Source: Actinomycetes bacterium
Lineage (GTDB): Bacteria > Actinomycetota > Acidimicrobiia > IMCC26256 > PALSA-610
Assembly (NCBI GenBank): GCA_025360585.1
Contig: JANYBW010000017.1
Coordinates: forward strand, 1-64,000
Direction of reading: 5' to 3'
Length of the DNA: 64,000 nt
Shown: in pieces, positions 42,595 through 51,846 of the stretch
Layout of the letters: every line of letters starts with the position of its first letter
Position numbering within the stretch: position 1 is the first letter of the stretch
The notes under the pieces: model-generated
Seen by the model: only the letters and a program-made list of their open reading frames with translations
The model's database searches: none
What the model was told of the DNA's origin: nothing
Position numbers and translations under genes: made by a program

Positions 42595-43868
42595 TCGTTG
42601 TCGGGCTCAATCACCGTACGGTTCCAGTCGCGCTCCTAGAGCGCATGGCCGTTCCGGACACGCGCATCGCGAAGGCGCTCCACGATCTCGAAAGTCGCGA
42701 GAACCTTCTTGAAGTCGCTGTGTTATCTACATGTAACCGCACCGAGATTTACGCGTACTGCTCACGGTTTCATCCCGCGGTAGGCGACATTGTGGAGTTC
42801 CTGGCCGAATACTCCGGCGCGCACCCCGATGAGTTCAACGATCACCTCTACACGTACTACGACGACGCCGCGATTTCACATCTCTTTTCGGTTGCGGCTG
42901 GGCTTGATTCGATGATTGTCGGCGAAGGTGAAATCCTTGGCCAAGTGCGTTCGGCGTGGGCCGCGGCCGAAGCCGAAAAGGTCAGTGCCACCTTGCTCGG
43001 GCAAGTGTTTCGCCACGCGGTCGAATCTGGCAAGAGAGTTCGCACCGAAACGGAAATAGGCCGCCATCCCGTCTCGATTTCGTCGGCTGCGGTTGCCGTC
43101 GCTTCGGAACATCTTGGCGGCCTCGAAGGCTGTCGAGTATTGGTGATTGGCGCCGGCGAGATGGGCGAAGGCATGACGATCGCGATCGCGAATCGTGGCG
43201 TCGCCGACATCTGTGTCGCGAACCGCACCATCGAAAACGCGCAAACGTTGGCGACGCGCGTCGACGGTCGAGTTGCACCGCTGACCGCCCTCGCCGAAGA
43301 ACTCGCACGCGCCGACGTTGTGCTTGCATCAACGGGCGCATCCGAAGTGTTGATAGAACGCGGAGCGGTCGAAGCAATCATGTTGGGCCGACGAGACCAA
43401 CGCATGTTGATCGTCGATGTTGCTCTGCCGCGCGACATTGATCCGGGCGTCGGCGAAATACCCGGCGTCACGCTCCTCGACATCGACGACCTCAAGGGCT
43501 ACGCCCAACGTTCCACCGAACGTCGGCGCGCCGAAATCGGCAAGGCCCGAGAAATTTTGGGTGCCGAAATCGAGCGTTACCGCGAACAGCGCGCGGCGCG
43601 GATGGTCGCACCGATCGTGACCGCGCTGCATCGTCGCGGTGAGTCGCTGCGCAACTCCGAACTTGATCGTCATCGCCAACGGCTCGCGAACCTCGACGAA
43701 GAAACGTTGCAACTCGTTGAGTCGATCACGCGCGGCATCGTCAACAAGCTGTTGCACGAACCAACGGTTCGAGTCAAAGACAACGCAGGCACTGATCGTG
43801 GCGATGTCCTGGCCGATGCGCTCAGTACGCTGTTCGATCTCGACGCGGGGACCGAGCGCTCAGCGTGA
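42585..43868 (+). CDS. hemA: Glutamyl-tRNA reductase
   Basis: A 427-residue enzyme for the first committed C5-pathway step, NADPH reduction of glutamyl-tRNA to glutamate-1-semialdehyde. The N-terminal catalytic part has VVGLNHRTVPVALLERMAV and the active-site Cys in VLSTCNRTEIYAY. Next come VGEGEILGQVRSAW, an NADPH-binding stretch VLVIGAGEMGEG, and the C-terminal dimerisation helices. It overlaps both neighbours by a few bases. Its product goes to HemL, encoded at the end of the same operon. Confidence 0.97.
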   Translation: MSVIVVGLNHRTVPVALLERMAVPDTRIAKALHDLESRENLLEVAVLSTCNRTEIYAYCSRFHPAVGDIVEFLAEYSGAHPDEFNDHLYTYYDDAAISHLFSVAAGLDSMIVGEGEILGQVRSAWAAAEAEKVSATLLGQVFRHAVESGKRVRTETEIGRHPVSISSAAVAVASEHLGGLEGCRVLVIGAGEMGEGMTIAIANRGVADICVANRTIENAQTLATRVDGRVAPLTALAEELARADVVLASTGASEVLIERGAVEAIMLGRRDQRMLIVDVALPRDIDPGVGEIPGVTLLDIDDLKGYAQRSTERRRAEIGKAREILGAEIERYREQRAARMVAPIVTALHRRGESLRNSELDRHRQRLANLDEETLQLVESITRGIVNKLLHEPTVRVKDNAGTDRGDVLADALSTLFDLDAGTERSA

Positions 43869-44758
43869 CGACACTGCGTATTGCAACCCGCGCCAGTACC
43901 CTCGCTCGTTGGCAAGCAGATCGCGTGGCGAGCCGATTGCACGAGACGCACGGCACGGATATCGAAATGGTGTTGATCACGACTACTGGAGATCAACGAC
44001 GCGACGTGCCGATCCATACCCTCGGCGGCACCGGAGTTTTCGTCAAGGAAGTACAACAGGCCGTCTTGGAAGGTCGCGCTGACATCGCAGTGCATTCCGC
44101 GAAAGATCTTCCATCGGTGACCGCCGACGGCCTGGCGTTCGGGTGCGTGCCCGAACGCGCCGATGCCCGCGATGCGTTGATTGGATCCACGCTCGCTGAC
44201 CTGCGCAACGGCGCCGTGGTCGCTACTGGGTCGGTGCGCCGCCGCACCCAACTTCATGCTTTGCGCCCCGATCTCGTATTCGCGGAGCTGCGCGGCAACA
44301 TCGACACGCGCATCGATCGCGCCAGCGACTTCGATGCCATCGTGTTGGCGGTTGCGGGAGTCGAACGCATCGGTCGCGCGGGGGTCATCACCGAACGCCT
44401 TGAGTTCACGACGATGATGCCGCAAATTGGCCAGGGCGCGCTCGCGATTGAGTGTCGGGCTCACGATGACGCGACTCGTGCACTGCTGCAATCCATCAAC
44501 AATCCCGCGCAGTTTCTGTGCGTGTCTGCGGAGCGCGCGTTCCTTGCCGGGATCGGCGGAGGCTGCGAGGCGCCCGTCGGAGCGCATGCGTACACCGATG
44601 GCGAAGGCATGACCCTCAATGCAATCATCGCCGACGCACAGGGAAATCTCCACCGCGCCAGCAGTTCCGGCAACGATCCAGCAACGATTGGTGCCCAAGC
44701 GGCAGAGATACTTGCACCCCACGCAACATCGTCGAACGATATGCAAGAACCGCGGTGA
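43865..44758 (+). CDS. hemC: Hydroxymethylbilane synthase (porphobilinogen deaminase)
   Basis: A 297-residue enzyme that links four porphobilinogen units. It begins LRIATRASTLARWQADRVA, has DIAVHSAKDLPSV, GSVRRRTQL and ELRGNIDTRI, and the dipyrromethane-cofactor cysteine in IGGGCEAPVGAHA. The GTG start overlaps the hemA stop (GTGA), and the gene overlaps the next frame in the same way. Length and motifs are normal. Confidence 0.97.
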   Translation: MTTLRIATRASTLARWQADRVASRLHETHGTDIEMVLITTTGDQRRDVPIHTLGGTGVFVKEVQQAVLEGRADIAVHSAKDLPSVTADGLAFGCVPERADARDALIGSTLADLRNGAVVATGSVRRRTQLHALRPDLVFAELRGNIDTRIDRASDFDAIVLAVAGVERIGRAGVITERLEFTTMMPQIGQGALAIECRAHDDATRALLQSINNPAQFLCVSAERAFLAGIGGGCEAPVGAHAYTDGEGMTLNAIIADAQGNLHRASSSGNDPATIGAQAAEILAPHATSSNDMQEPR

Positions 44759-46218
44759 CCGTCTATCTCGTTGGTGCAGGGCCGGGAGATCCTGGGCTGT
44801 TCACGGTCAAAGGCGCACAACTCCTCAGCCGCGCCGATGTTGTCGTCTACGACCGGCTCGGCACCGCGGAACTCATGGCGTTGGCCCCCCCGGATGCGAT
44901 CTGTATCGATGTCGGGAAAGCCCCGGGCCGCGCGGCAATGACCCAGACTGCAATCAACGCGGTGCTCGTACAGCACGGTGCCACCGCTCAGTGTGTGGTG
45001 CGGCTCAAAGGTGGCGACCCGTTCGTGTTCGGCCGCGGCGGTGAAGAAATCGCGGAATTGCAGCGCGCCGGAATCGCGTTTGAGGTAGTTCCAGGTGTGA
45101 CCAGCGCGATTTCGGCAGCAGCGTATGGAGGAATTCCGGTAACCCATCGAGGAATCTCCACCCACTTCACGGTGGTCACCGGCCATGAAGATCCCGCCAA
45201 GGGCACGACCGACACCGACTGGAGCGCCTTGGCGCGCGCCGGCGGCACAATCGTGATCCTGATGGGTGCCGCCCACATCGCGGACATTGCCGCGCGGCTG
45301 ATCGCGGGAGGCCGGGCACCCGAAACGCCAGTCGCCGCGGTTCGCTGGGGCACCACCGCACAACAAACGACTATCCGTACCACTCTTGCCGAAGCAGCTC
45401 ACGCCGGCATTCAGTCACCATCGGCCATCATCGTTGGCGGAGTCGCCGCATTAGATTTCGGTTGGTTCGAACAGCGCCCATTGTTCAACCGGCGCATCGT
45501 TGTGACTCGGGCGCGCGAGCAAGCCAGTTCACTCACGCAGCGATTGGCCGAACTCGGCGCGCAGGTAATCGAATTGCCCACGATCGATTTGCGGCCCTTG
45601 GACTTCACAGTTCCTGATCTCGGACAATACGACTGGGTAATTTTCACCTCGGCCAATGGAATCAAACACTTTTTTGATCGCGGTCTCAGAGCCACGGGCC
45701 TCGACGCGCGGGCATTGCATAGCCTCAAAATCGCCGTCATCGGGCCGGGCACCGCCCAAACCCTCAACGAATACGGGCTCAATGCCGATCTCGTTCCGCA
45801 ACGTTTCATCGCCGAATCCCTGCTCGCGGCATTCCCGGCTCCCACCGAAGGCAATCGAGTCTTATTGGTTCGAGCTGCCGTCGCACGCGATGTGCTACCG
45901 GACGCATTGCGCGAACGGGGCTTCGATCTCGACATCCTTGGGGTTTACGAAACCGTCCAAGCCGAGCCAAACCTCGATGATCTCGCCGCCGTGCAATCGG
46001 GCGCGGTCGACGTCCTGACGTTTACGTCGTCGTCGGCGGTCGCGAACTTCATGAACATGGTCGGCTCGTTCAACGGCCCAGTACCAACGGTGGTCTCGAT
46101 TGGCCCGGTGACGTCCGAATCTGTAATCGCTCATGGACTCACGGTTGATGTCGAGGCTGATCCACACGACATCGACGGGCTCGTCGCCGCAGTCTTACAA
46201 GCAGTAGCTCAGCACTGA
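44755..46218 (+). CDS. cobA-hemD: Fused uroporphyrinogen-III C-methyltransferase and uroporphyrinogen-III synthase
   Basis: A 487-residue two-domain protein. Residues 1 to about 240 are SUMT, methylating uroporphyrinogen III to precorrin-2, with TVYLVGAGPGDPGLFTVKGAQLL, VRLKGGDPFVFGRGGEE and VPGVTSAISAAAYGGIPVTHRG. Residues about 245-487 are HemD, with RRIVVTRAREQASSLTQRLAELGAQVIELPTI and DVLTFTSSSAVANFM. I chose the GTG at 44755, which overlaps the hemC stop as GTGA; an open frame upstream lies inside hemC. Such fusions are common in actinobacteria. It makes uroporphyrinogen III and diverts part of it to siroheme. Confidence 0.95.
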   Translation: MTVYLVGAGPGDPGLFTVKGAQLLSRADVVVYDRLGTAELMALAPPDAICIDVGKAPGRAAMTQTAINAVLVQHGATAQCVVRLKGGDPFVFGRGGEEIAELQRAGIAFEVVPGVTSAISAAAYGGIPVTHRGISTHFTVVTGHEDPAKGTTDTDWSALARAGGTIVILMGAAHIADIAARLIAGGRAPETPVAAVRWGTTAQQTTIRTTLAEAAHAGIQSPSAIIVGGVAALDFGWFEQRPLFNRRIVVTRAREQASSLTQRLAELGAQVIELPTIDLRPLDFTVPDLGQYDWVIFTSANGIKHFFDRGLRATGLDARALHSLKIAVIGPGTAQTLNEYGLNADLVPQRFIAESLLAAFPAPTEGNRVLLVRAAVARDVLPDALRERGFDLDILGVYETVQAEPNLDDLAAVQSGAVDVLTFTSSSAVANFMNMVGSFNGPVPTVVSIGPVTSESVIAHGLTVDVEADPHDIDGLVAAVLQAVAQH

Positions 46219-46249
46219 TCCACGCGTGAATCGCCCGTAGCATCGACCT

Positions 46250-47230
46250 ATGGCCTTTCCGCAGCAACGCCCTCGAAGATTGCGCCGCACGGCTGCGTTG
46301 CGCCGGCTGGTTTCACAGACATCACTGAGCCCGAACGATTTTGTGGCACCCCTGTTCGTCAAGGAAGGGATCAACGCCGCCGAACCCGTTTTGTCGATGC
46401 CCGGCGTTTCGCAACACACGATCGCATCGTTACGGGCCGAAGTGAACGACTTGGTGGCACTGGGAATCCCCGCCATCATGTTGTTCGGCGTCCCTGCACA
46501 CAAAGATGCTCGGGGTTCGGGAGCCGATGCTCCCGACGGCATCGTGCAGCACGCGATTCGCCAACTCAAAGATGATCACGGCGAAACGCTCGTCGTGATG
46601 GTCGACAACTGTCTCGATGAATATACCGATCATGGTCACTGCGGAATCTTGCGCAACGATGGCTCCGTCGACAACGACGCCACGTTGGATCGTTACGCAT
46701 CCATTGCCGTTGCGCAAGCCACCGCGGGCGCCGACATCGTGGCTCCTTCCGGCATGATGGACGGCCAAGTCGGCGTCATTCGTAACGCGCTCGATAGCGC
46801 AGGATTTAGCGATACCACGATCTTGGCCTACGCCGCCAAATACGCGTCGGCACTGTACGGTCCCTTTCGCGACGCGGCTGAATGCGCGCCAAAGTTTGGC
46901 GACCGCAAGAGCTACCAAATGGATCCCGCGAATGCTCGCGAGGCAATCGATGAAGTCGCGCTTGATCTTGATGAAGGCGCCGACATTGTCATGGTGAAAC
47001 CCGCGCTTGCGTATCTCGACATCATTGCGACGTTGCGCACCGAGTTCAGCGCGCCGCTCGCCGCGTATCACGTGAGCGGTGAATATGCGATGGTGCAGGC
47101 GGCCGCGATCAACAGCTGGATCGATGGCGATGCCGTCGCGATGGAACACATGCTCGCGATCAAACGCGCCGGAGCCGACATCGTGCTCACCTATTTCGCG
47201 CGCAGGGTCGCGGAGCTCCTAGGAGTATGA
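46250..47230 (+). CDS. hemB: Porphobilinogen synthase (delta-aminolevulinate dehydratase)
   Basis: A 326-residue enzyme joining two aminolevulinates. The Schiff-base lysines are in LAYAAKYASALYGPFRDAA and VMVKPALAYLD. The metal-site segment reads VDNCLDEYTDHGHCG: two of the three cysteines of zinc-type enzymes remain and the middle one is Asp. It starts 31 bp after the cobA-hemD fusion in the same operon. Confidence 0.96.
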   Translation: MAFPQQRPRRLRRTAALRRLVSQTSLSPNDFVAPLFVKEGINAAEPVLSMPGVSQHTIASLRAEVNDLVALGIPAIMLFGVPAHKDARGSGADAPDGIVQHAIRQLKDDHGETLVVMVDNCLDEYTDHGHCGILRNDGSVDNDATLDRYASIAVAQATAGADIVAPSGMMDGQVGVIRNALDSAGFSDTTILAYAAKYASALYGPFRDAAECAPKFGDRKSYQMDPANAREAIDEVALDLDEGADIVMVKPALAYLDIIATLRTEFSAPLAAYHVSGEYAMVQAAAINSWIDGDAVAMEHMLAIKRAGADIVLTYFARRVAELLGV

Positions 47231-47307
47231 AGCGGAACGGATCGGGTCTCAGGCGGAACTGATCGGCGGATAAAGACGCCGTGGTTGCTCGTTCGTAAGC
47301 TCGCCGC

Positions 47308-48567
47308 ATGAGTTGGTTCGAACGTGCCCTAGCAGTCATTCCTGGTGGCGTGAATTCACCAGTACGGGCCTTCGGTGCTGTCGGCGGCGAACCCTTTTTT
47401 ACCGAATCGGCAAGCGGCGCGTACGTCATCGATACCGAAGGCAATCGTTATATCGATTGGATTCAAAGTTGGGGCGCGATCATCGCCGGCCACGCGAATC
47501 CTGTGGTAGTTGCCGCAGTCCAAGCCGCGGCCGCGCGCGGCACTTCGTACGGCACGCCCACAACCGCCGAAGTGCGCCTCGCGGAAATGATCTGCGAACG
47601 AGTGGATTCCGTCGAGAAGGTCCGTTTGGTGTCTTCGGGTACCGAAGCGGCAATGACGGCCGTGCGATTGGCGCGAGGCGCCACGCAACGTTCCCTCATC
47701 GTGAAATTCGCAGGCTGCTACCACGGGCATCTGGATTCGCTTTTGGTCGCCGCAGGTTCCGGGCTCGCAACGTTTGGGTTACCCGGATCCGCAGGGGTCA
47801 CACCGGGAACTGTCGCCGACACGATCGTCGTGGCGTACAACGACACCGCGGCCTTGCAATCCTTGTTCGCCGAGCGCGGTCAAGAAATCGCGGCCGTGCT
47901 GGTTGAGCCGATCGCCGCAAATATGGGCCTGGTTGCACCGCAGGAAGGATTCTTGGAGATCATTCGAGAATGCTGCGACGAATACGAAACCATTTGTGTG
48001 TTCGACGAAGTCATTACCGGGTTTCGGGTTGCAAGGGGCGGGGCCCAGGAGTTGTTTGGCATCGATGCCGATCTCACGATCATGGGCAAAGTCGTTGGGG
48101 GCGGTTTGCCGCTCGCGGCAGTTGGCGGCCGGGCCGACATCATGGACAACCTCTCGCCACTCGGCGCCGTGTACCAAGCCGGAACGTTGTCGGGAAATCC
48201 GCTCGCAACTGCGGCAGGAATCGCGACCCTAGAATTACTCGACGCTGCTGCCTACGCAACGCTCGATGAAACTGCCGAACACCTTGCTGATTCGCTCGCC
48301 GATGCGTTCGAATCAGCGGGCGTTGCGACCCAAGTAACTCGAGCGGGCACGTTGGTGGGCATGTTCTTTAGCGATGCCCCTATCGAAAATTATGAGCAAG
48401 CGCAGCAAGCGGATCATGGCCGCTACGCGCGATGGTTTCATTCGATGCTCGCGCAAGGTGTGTACGTTGCGCCCAGTGGTTACGAGACGATGTTTCCAGG
48501 CCTCTGCCACACCAACGACATCATCGAAGCCACAACCACGGCCGCGAGAACTGCGGCAATTGACTAG
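47308..48567 (+). CDS. hemL: Glutamate-1-semialdehyde 2,1-aminomutase
   Basis: A 419-residue PLP enzyme. It has IPGGVNSPVRAFGAVGGEPFF, the pyridoxal lysine in MGKVVGGGLPLAAVGGR, and FDEVITGFRVARGGAQELFG. It converts glutamate-1-semialdehyde to 5-aminolevulinate, completing the HemA-HemL route. It is the last gene of the rex-hem operon, 77 bp after hemB. Its TAG stop codon lies inside the left end of a MITE-like element. Confidence 0.97.
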   Translation: MSWFERALAVIPGGVNSPVRAFGAVGGEPFFTESASGAYVIDTEGNRYIDWIQSWGAIIAGHANPVVVAAVQAAAARGTSYGTPTTAEVRLAEMICERVDSVEKVRLVSSGTEAAMTAVRLARGATQRSLIVKFAGCYHGHLDSLLVAAGSGLATFGLPGSAGVTPGTVADTIVVAYNDTAALQSLFAERGQEIAAVLVEPIAANMGLVAPQEGFLEIIRECCDEYETICVFDEVITGFRVARGGAQELFGIDADLTIMGKVVGGGLPLAAVGGRADIMDNLSPLGAVYQAGTLSGNPLATAAGIATLELLDAAAYATLDETAEHLADSLADAFESAGVATQVTRAGTLVGMFFSDAPIENYEQAQQADHGRYARWFHSMLAQGVYVAPSGYETMFPGLCHTNDIIEATTTAARTAAID

Positions 48568-48736
48568 TGCACTGAGTCAGAAGTTCACTTGGTAATTCGC
48601 CGGTCATGAACGCCGATTCCAGCGTCCTCGTCCTCGTCCTCGACGTAGCTACGGCCATGCCAGCGTCCTGCGTCCTTGTACTCGACGCCCATGCCTCGCC
48701 GAATTCCACAACGAACTTATGACTCAGAAACACTAG
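48564..48736. mobile_element. Candidate MITE-like palindromic element, 173 bp
   Basis: The ends read CTAGTG and CACTAG and extend into imperfect inverted repeats of about 50 bp: CTGAGTCAGAAGTTC at the left pairs with GAACTTATGACTCAG at the right (14 of 15). The similarity continues through an AATTCG core. The centre holds a degenerate direct repeat around CCAGCGTCCT. No transposase is encoded; the only open frame is a 38-codon stretch without a Shine-Dalgarno sequence. The left end includes the hemL stop codon. It may also act as a hairpin terminator between the converging hem and bc operons. Confidence 0.6.
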
Positions 48737-48772
48737 CTGACCATTCGGGCCATTGGCCGTGAACGCTCTGGA

Positions 48773-49015
48773 TTATTTCTGGCGTTCTTCGGACCGCTTA
48801 CGAATGCGGTCCATGTAAAACAAGGTGAACACGAAGATGACGATCATTACCGTCATGGCCACGAAGGCCAACGGGCCTTGTTCTGATGCATCAATGGGCT
48901 GCGGAGCCAGCGCGCCAACAGGGGCTCCCATCCCCAGCAAGACTGCAATCCCGACTGCAGTCGCGGCGCTCAAACGACGCAGCACGACCAAGGCTTTTTC
49001 GATCTGGCGCTTCAT
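48773..49015 (-). CDS. Small membrane protein at the end of the bc operon
   Basis: An 80-residue protein. The N-terminal stretch up to about residue 37 (LRRLSAATAVGIAVLLGMGAPVGALA) could be a signal peptide or first helix. A second helix near residues 47-68 (GPLAFVAMTVMIVIFVFTLFYMDRI) is followed by a basic tail. No family is recognised. The start overlaps the preceding stop as ATGA, so it is the last cistron of the bc operon and probably an accessory subunit. Confidence 0.7.
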   Translation of the reverse strand: MKRQIEKALVVLRRLSAATAVGIAVLLGMGAPVGALAPQPIDASEQGPLAFVAMTVMIVIFVFTLFYMDRIRKRSEERQK

Positions 49016-49908
49016 GCCCTTGCCAACTTTCCGCCGCCAGCCGCGATGCGGCGCTGCGCTTTTTCACGGCTGTGGAGTGAGTACAACGCAACCGCGAACA
49101 ACGTCGACGAACCCAACAGGTACATCAACGGTGGCAGGCGCACGGAGCCGTAGTCGTATTCCAACAAGATCCATTGGTGTGCGATATTCGGATCACACGC
49201 CGGGGTGGTGGGCTTGACGTTGGGGTTGCCTTTCGGAAACGCCGGGTCGAATCCAGCGTCGCTGGGTTGCAACTGTTTGTGGCAGAACTCGACCGCGGCG
49301 TATTTCGGGTTGAGCTTCACCATCAGCGGCGCGTCGCCACCGATGATGTATTCCTTCAATGTTTCGGTACCGTTTTTATTCGCGACCTTCGCGCTATCTT
49401 CCGGTGCCTGAGTCAAGATCAAACCACCAAGGTCGACGATGGCATTCGGCTGCACCGGAGCAGGCGCTTCGCCAACCGCTGGCTTTTTCACCAACGCAGC
49501 TTCGACTGCGGACCGCAATGATTGGTACCGATCGGGAGTGATCGGCTTCATCGATGAGCGGGTAATCCCGCTGATCTTGTTGACGGGCGCTTCGGCCAAA
49601 CTATTGACGACGGCACATTTCGGATTCGCGGCTGGGCATCCAATTGTCTTCCACAATGCCGTGCGACCCTTCGGACTGGTCAAAGGCGTTTGGGTGGTGA
49701 GCCAAAGCCCCGAAAGCAACACCATGATCCCGGCCAGTGCGGCGGCGGCAATCTGGAAACCCAGACGAGCACCAACATTGGTGGCCAAGAGAAGATAGGT
49801 AGAGCCGCAAAACAGCACCACCCCAGAAAGCACGACCAGCACGCCGAGGATCGTGGGATCCCAGAGTGTTTTGTGCCCTTCCGCCAACACGGCGAGTACG
49901 TGAGTCAC
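49012..49908 (-). CDS. Uncharacterised membrane protein of the bc operon
   Basis: A 298-residue protein with two N-terminal helices (about 17-40 and 49-72), a large hydrophilic domain (about 75-255) and a C-terminal helix (about 258-276), so the middle part probably faces outward. The domain has four cysteines (near CPAANPKC, EFCHK and PACDP) but no CxxCH heme motif. The GTG start has AGGAG nine bases upstream, 12 bp after the cytochrome c gene. Function unknown; position suggests a subunit or assembly factor of the bc complex. Confidence 0.75.
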   Translation of the reverse strand: MTHVLAVLAEGHKTLWDPTILGVLVVLSGVVLFCGSTYLLLATNVGARLGFQIAAAALAGIMVLLSGLWLTTQTPLTSPKGRTALWKTIGCPAANPKCAVVNSLAEAPVNKISGITRSSMKPITPDRYQSLRSAVEAALVKKPAVGEAPAPVQPNAIVDLGGLILTQAPEDSAKVANKNGTETLKEYIIGGDAPLMVKLNPKYAAVEFCHKQLQPSDAGFDPAFPKGNPNVKPTTPACDPNIAHQWILLEYDYGSVRLPPLMYLLGSSTLFAVALYSLHSREKAQRRIAAGGGKLARA

Positions 49909-49920
49909 GGTTCTCGTCTC

Positions 49921-51795
49921 CTAGTTACACGTGGACGGATAGTCGACGGCTTTGAGGTCGTTCTTCGCTCGATCGAGCCCACACCGTTCGAACTCGATGA
50001 TTTGTTCAATCATGGCGCCATCGATTTCGCCACCGCCTGGATTGTCGGTGAAATTCGACCATGGTGGCTTTTGCGCCTGAGACGCGCTCGAAAGCATGCA
50101 GCCGTAGTAGCGAAGCTTCGGCGCCGATGCATCGGATTTCACCAGGGTGTTGCATTGGCCTGGCATCATTCCTGAACCGCGGCCACCCGCGCCATAGAGC
50201 TGCGCGACGACCGATCCGTTGTTCACAAACTGGGCGTGGGTTAGCTGTCCGGAATTTGGAGTGATCTCTCCGGTGGCCCCGCGGCTATTCGGAAAGCGTT
50301 GTTGCATTGCTCCGCCCGACAAGTTGAACCCGATCGAACCACCATTGCCGGGTTGACCGAGAAGATCTTCGGGTTTCAGATCGGCTTTGGTCGGATCGAA
50401 GATCGACCAGTTCTTGGTGTGGCAACGGGCGCAGTTGGTTTCAAACAGGATTTGACCGTCGCTGACATTCGCGCGCCGATCCTGCCACGTTTTGGCCCAA
50501 TTCGCGTTCGCTTGCGCGATCGTCACGGCTTCAAGATCAGTAGCTACGAACTTCTGCTTGAACAGTGCTCGCGCCAGGCGGGCACAGGCAGCATCATCCG
50601 CGGCATGCTTGGCATTATTCCTGCAGCCCTTTTTACCGTAATCCTCAGTATCGAGTTTCAGCGCCGCCGTGGCATCATCGAGCGTCTTTTGGGCCGCGGC
50701 GATTTCGTCGGGGCCCGCAACGGGTGTGGCTGCTTTCAACGCAGCTAGATGATCTTGGGCGCCCTTGACCGCTTGGGGGCCGACGGGCGTCGCAGGATCG
50801 TCGAGTTGTTCGAGTTTGAGCCGAAGCAAACGGCACTCATCGCGATCGGCGAACGCCTGGGTTTGCTTCTTGGCATCGGGTTCATTTTTCGCAGCTGCAT
50901 CGTCGAGCTCGAAGGACGTTCGGCAACCGAGTTTCTGGTACTGGGCTTGATCATCAGCCAAGGTTTTTTTGGCGGTAGCCAAATCTTCGTCGGCTTTTTT
51001 ACGCTGTTGCGCGGGCTGCGATTTCCAAGCATCTTGCGCACACGCAGCTTGGCCGAGGGCAGTCTTGGCTTCGACCGGCTCAGCGGCTTGGCAGCCTTTC
51101 AGATCCGCAGCCGCAGTCTTTGCATCGCCCGGAGGAAGTTGGATCGAGATCAGAAACGAGACTAAATCGTTGATGCTCTGCGCGTTCTTGGGGCCAGTGC
51201 CGCCCTGATCTACACCCCAGCTCACCATCGGAGAACCTGGGCGCCCCAACGTGATGATCGTGTTGACTTCGCTGGGCGAGAACCGATACAAGACCGTGTT
51301 CAGCGCCGGAGCTTTCCACTGCGCGCTATGAGCTACACCAGTGTTCGGATCGGTGTACGTATAGGGCGCAAATCCGCCCGTGCCTTTGGCACCGTGGCAG
51401 TTCGCGCACTGGAGCGAGAGTGCCGCATCGAAGTTCGGCATCGAACTATTCGAGAAGAGCACTTCGCCGCGTTTGATGGCATTTTCTTCGAAATAGCTCA
51501 CGGTGGCTTTACCGCGTGAGGCTTCACGCAGCCAGTAGAGCGGCAAGGTCACCGCAAAGATCGCAAAGAAAAACAGGGCCCAGCCGAGCACTCGCTCCAA
51601 GTGCGGGCCTTCGAGCGCTTCATCGTCGAGAAAGGGGTCGAGGTTCGCGGGCACGCGTTCGGCTTTGTCGCGCCGCAGGCTGACCCGCAACGTGGTGATG
51701 AGCACGATAACGATCGCGACGTTGATCCAAAACAACACCGTCCACACATCGAAATGGGTGAAAAGGCGTTTCCATGGGAAGGCAGCCAAGGTCAT
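49921..51795 (-). CDS. Membrane-anchored diheme cytochrome c with cysteine-rich helical insert
   Basis: A 624-residue protein. Two N-terminal helices (about 15-37 and 70-89) anchor it. The first heme site is CANCH at 130-134, with a likely axial Met in GSPMVSWG. The second is CARCH at 455-459, with GSGMMPGQ as the Met region. Between them, residues about 225-415 form a charged, Ala/Lys/Asp-rich helical region with six cysteines in three pairs (235/252, 291/321, 391/404). Motifs such as YQKLGCR and YGKKGCR repeat. It stands where QcrC is found in other actinobacteria and should pass electrons from the Rieske centre to an oxidase; the insert is unlike any QcrC I know. Confidence 0.85.
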   Translation of the reverse strand: MTLAAFPWKRLFTHFDVWTVLFWINVAIVIVLITTLRVSLRRDKAERVPANLDPFLDDEALEGPHLERVLGWALFFFAIFAVTLPLYWLREASRGKATVSYFEENAIKRGEVLFSNSSMPNFDAALSLQCANCHGAKGTGGFAPYTYTDPNTGVAHSAQWKAPALNTVLYRFSPSEVNTIITLGRPGSPMVSWGVDQGGTGPKNAQSINDLVSFLISIQLPPGDAKTAAADLKGCQAAEPVEAKTALGQAACAQDAWKSQPAQQRKKADEDLATAKKTLADDQAQYQKLGCRTSFELDDAAAKNEPDAKKQTQAFADRDECRLLRLKLEQLDDPATPVGPQAVKGAQDHLAALKAATPVAGPDEIAAAQKTLDDATAALKLDTEDYGKKGCRNNAKHAADDAACARLARALFKQKFVATDLEAVTIAQANANWAKTWQDRRANVSDGQILFETNCARCHTKNWSIFDPTKADLKPEDLLGQPGNGGSIGFNLSGGAMQQRFPNSRGATGEITPNSGQLTHAQFVNNGSVVAQLYGAGGRGSGMMPGQCNTLVKSDASAPKLRYYGCMLSSASQAQKPPWSNFTDNPGGGEIDGAMIEQIIEFERCGLDRAKNDLKAVDYPSTCN

Positions 51796-51846
51796 GACGA
51801 CTTCGTCTTTCCAATCAAAACTGCAATGAATACGGGCGCGAAACGA

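Noticed and set aside
48606-48722. 38-codon frame inside the MITE-like element
   Set aside because: No ribosome-binding site, low complexity, and fully within inverted-repeat DNA.
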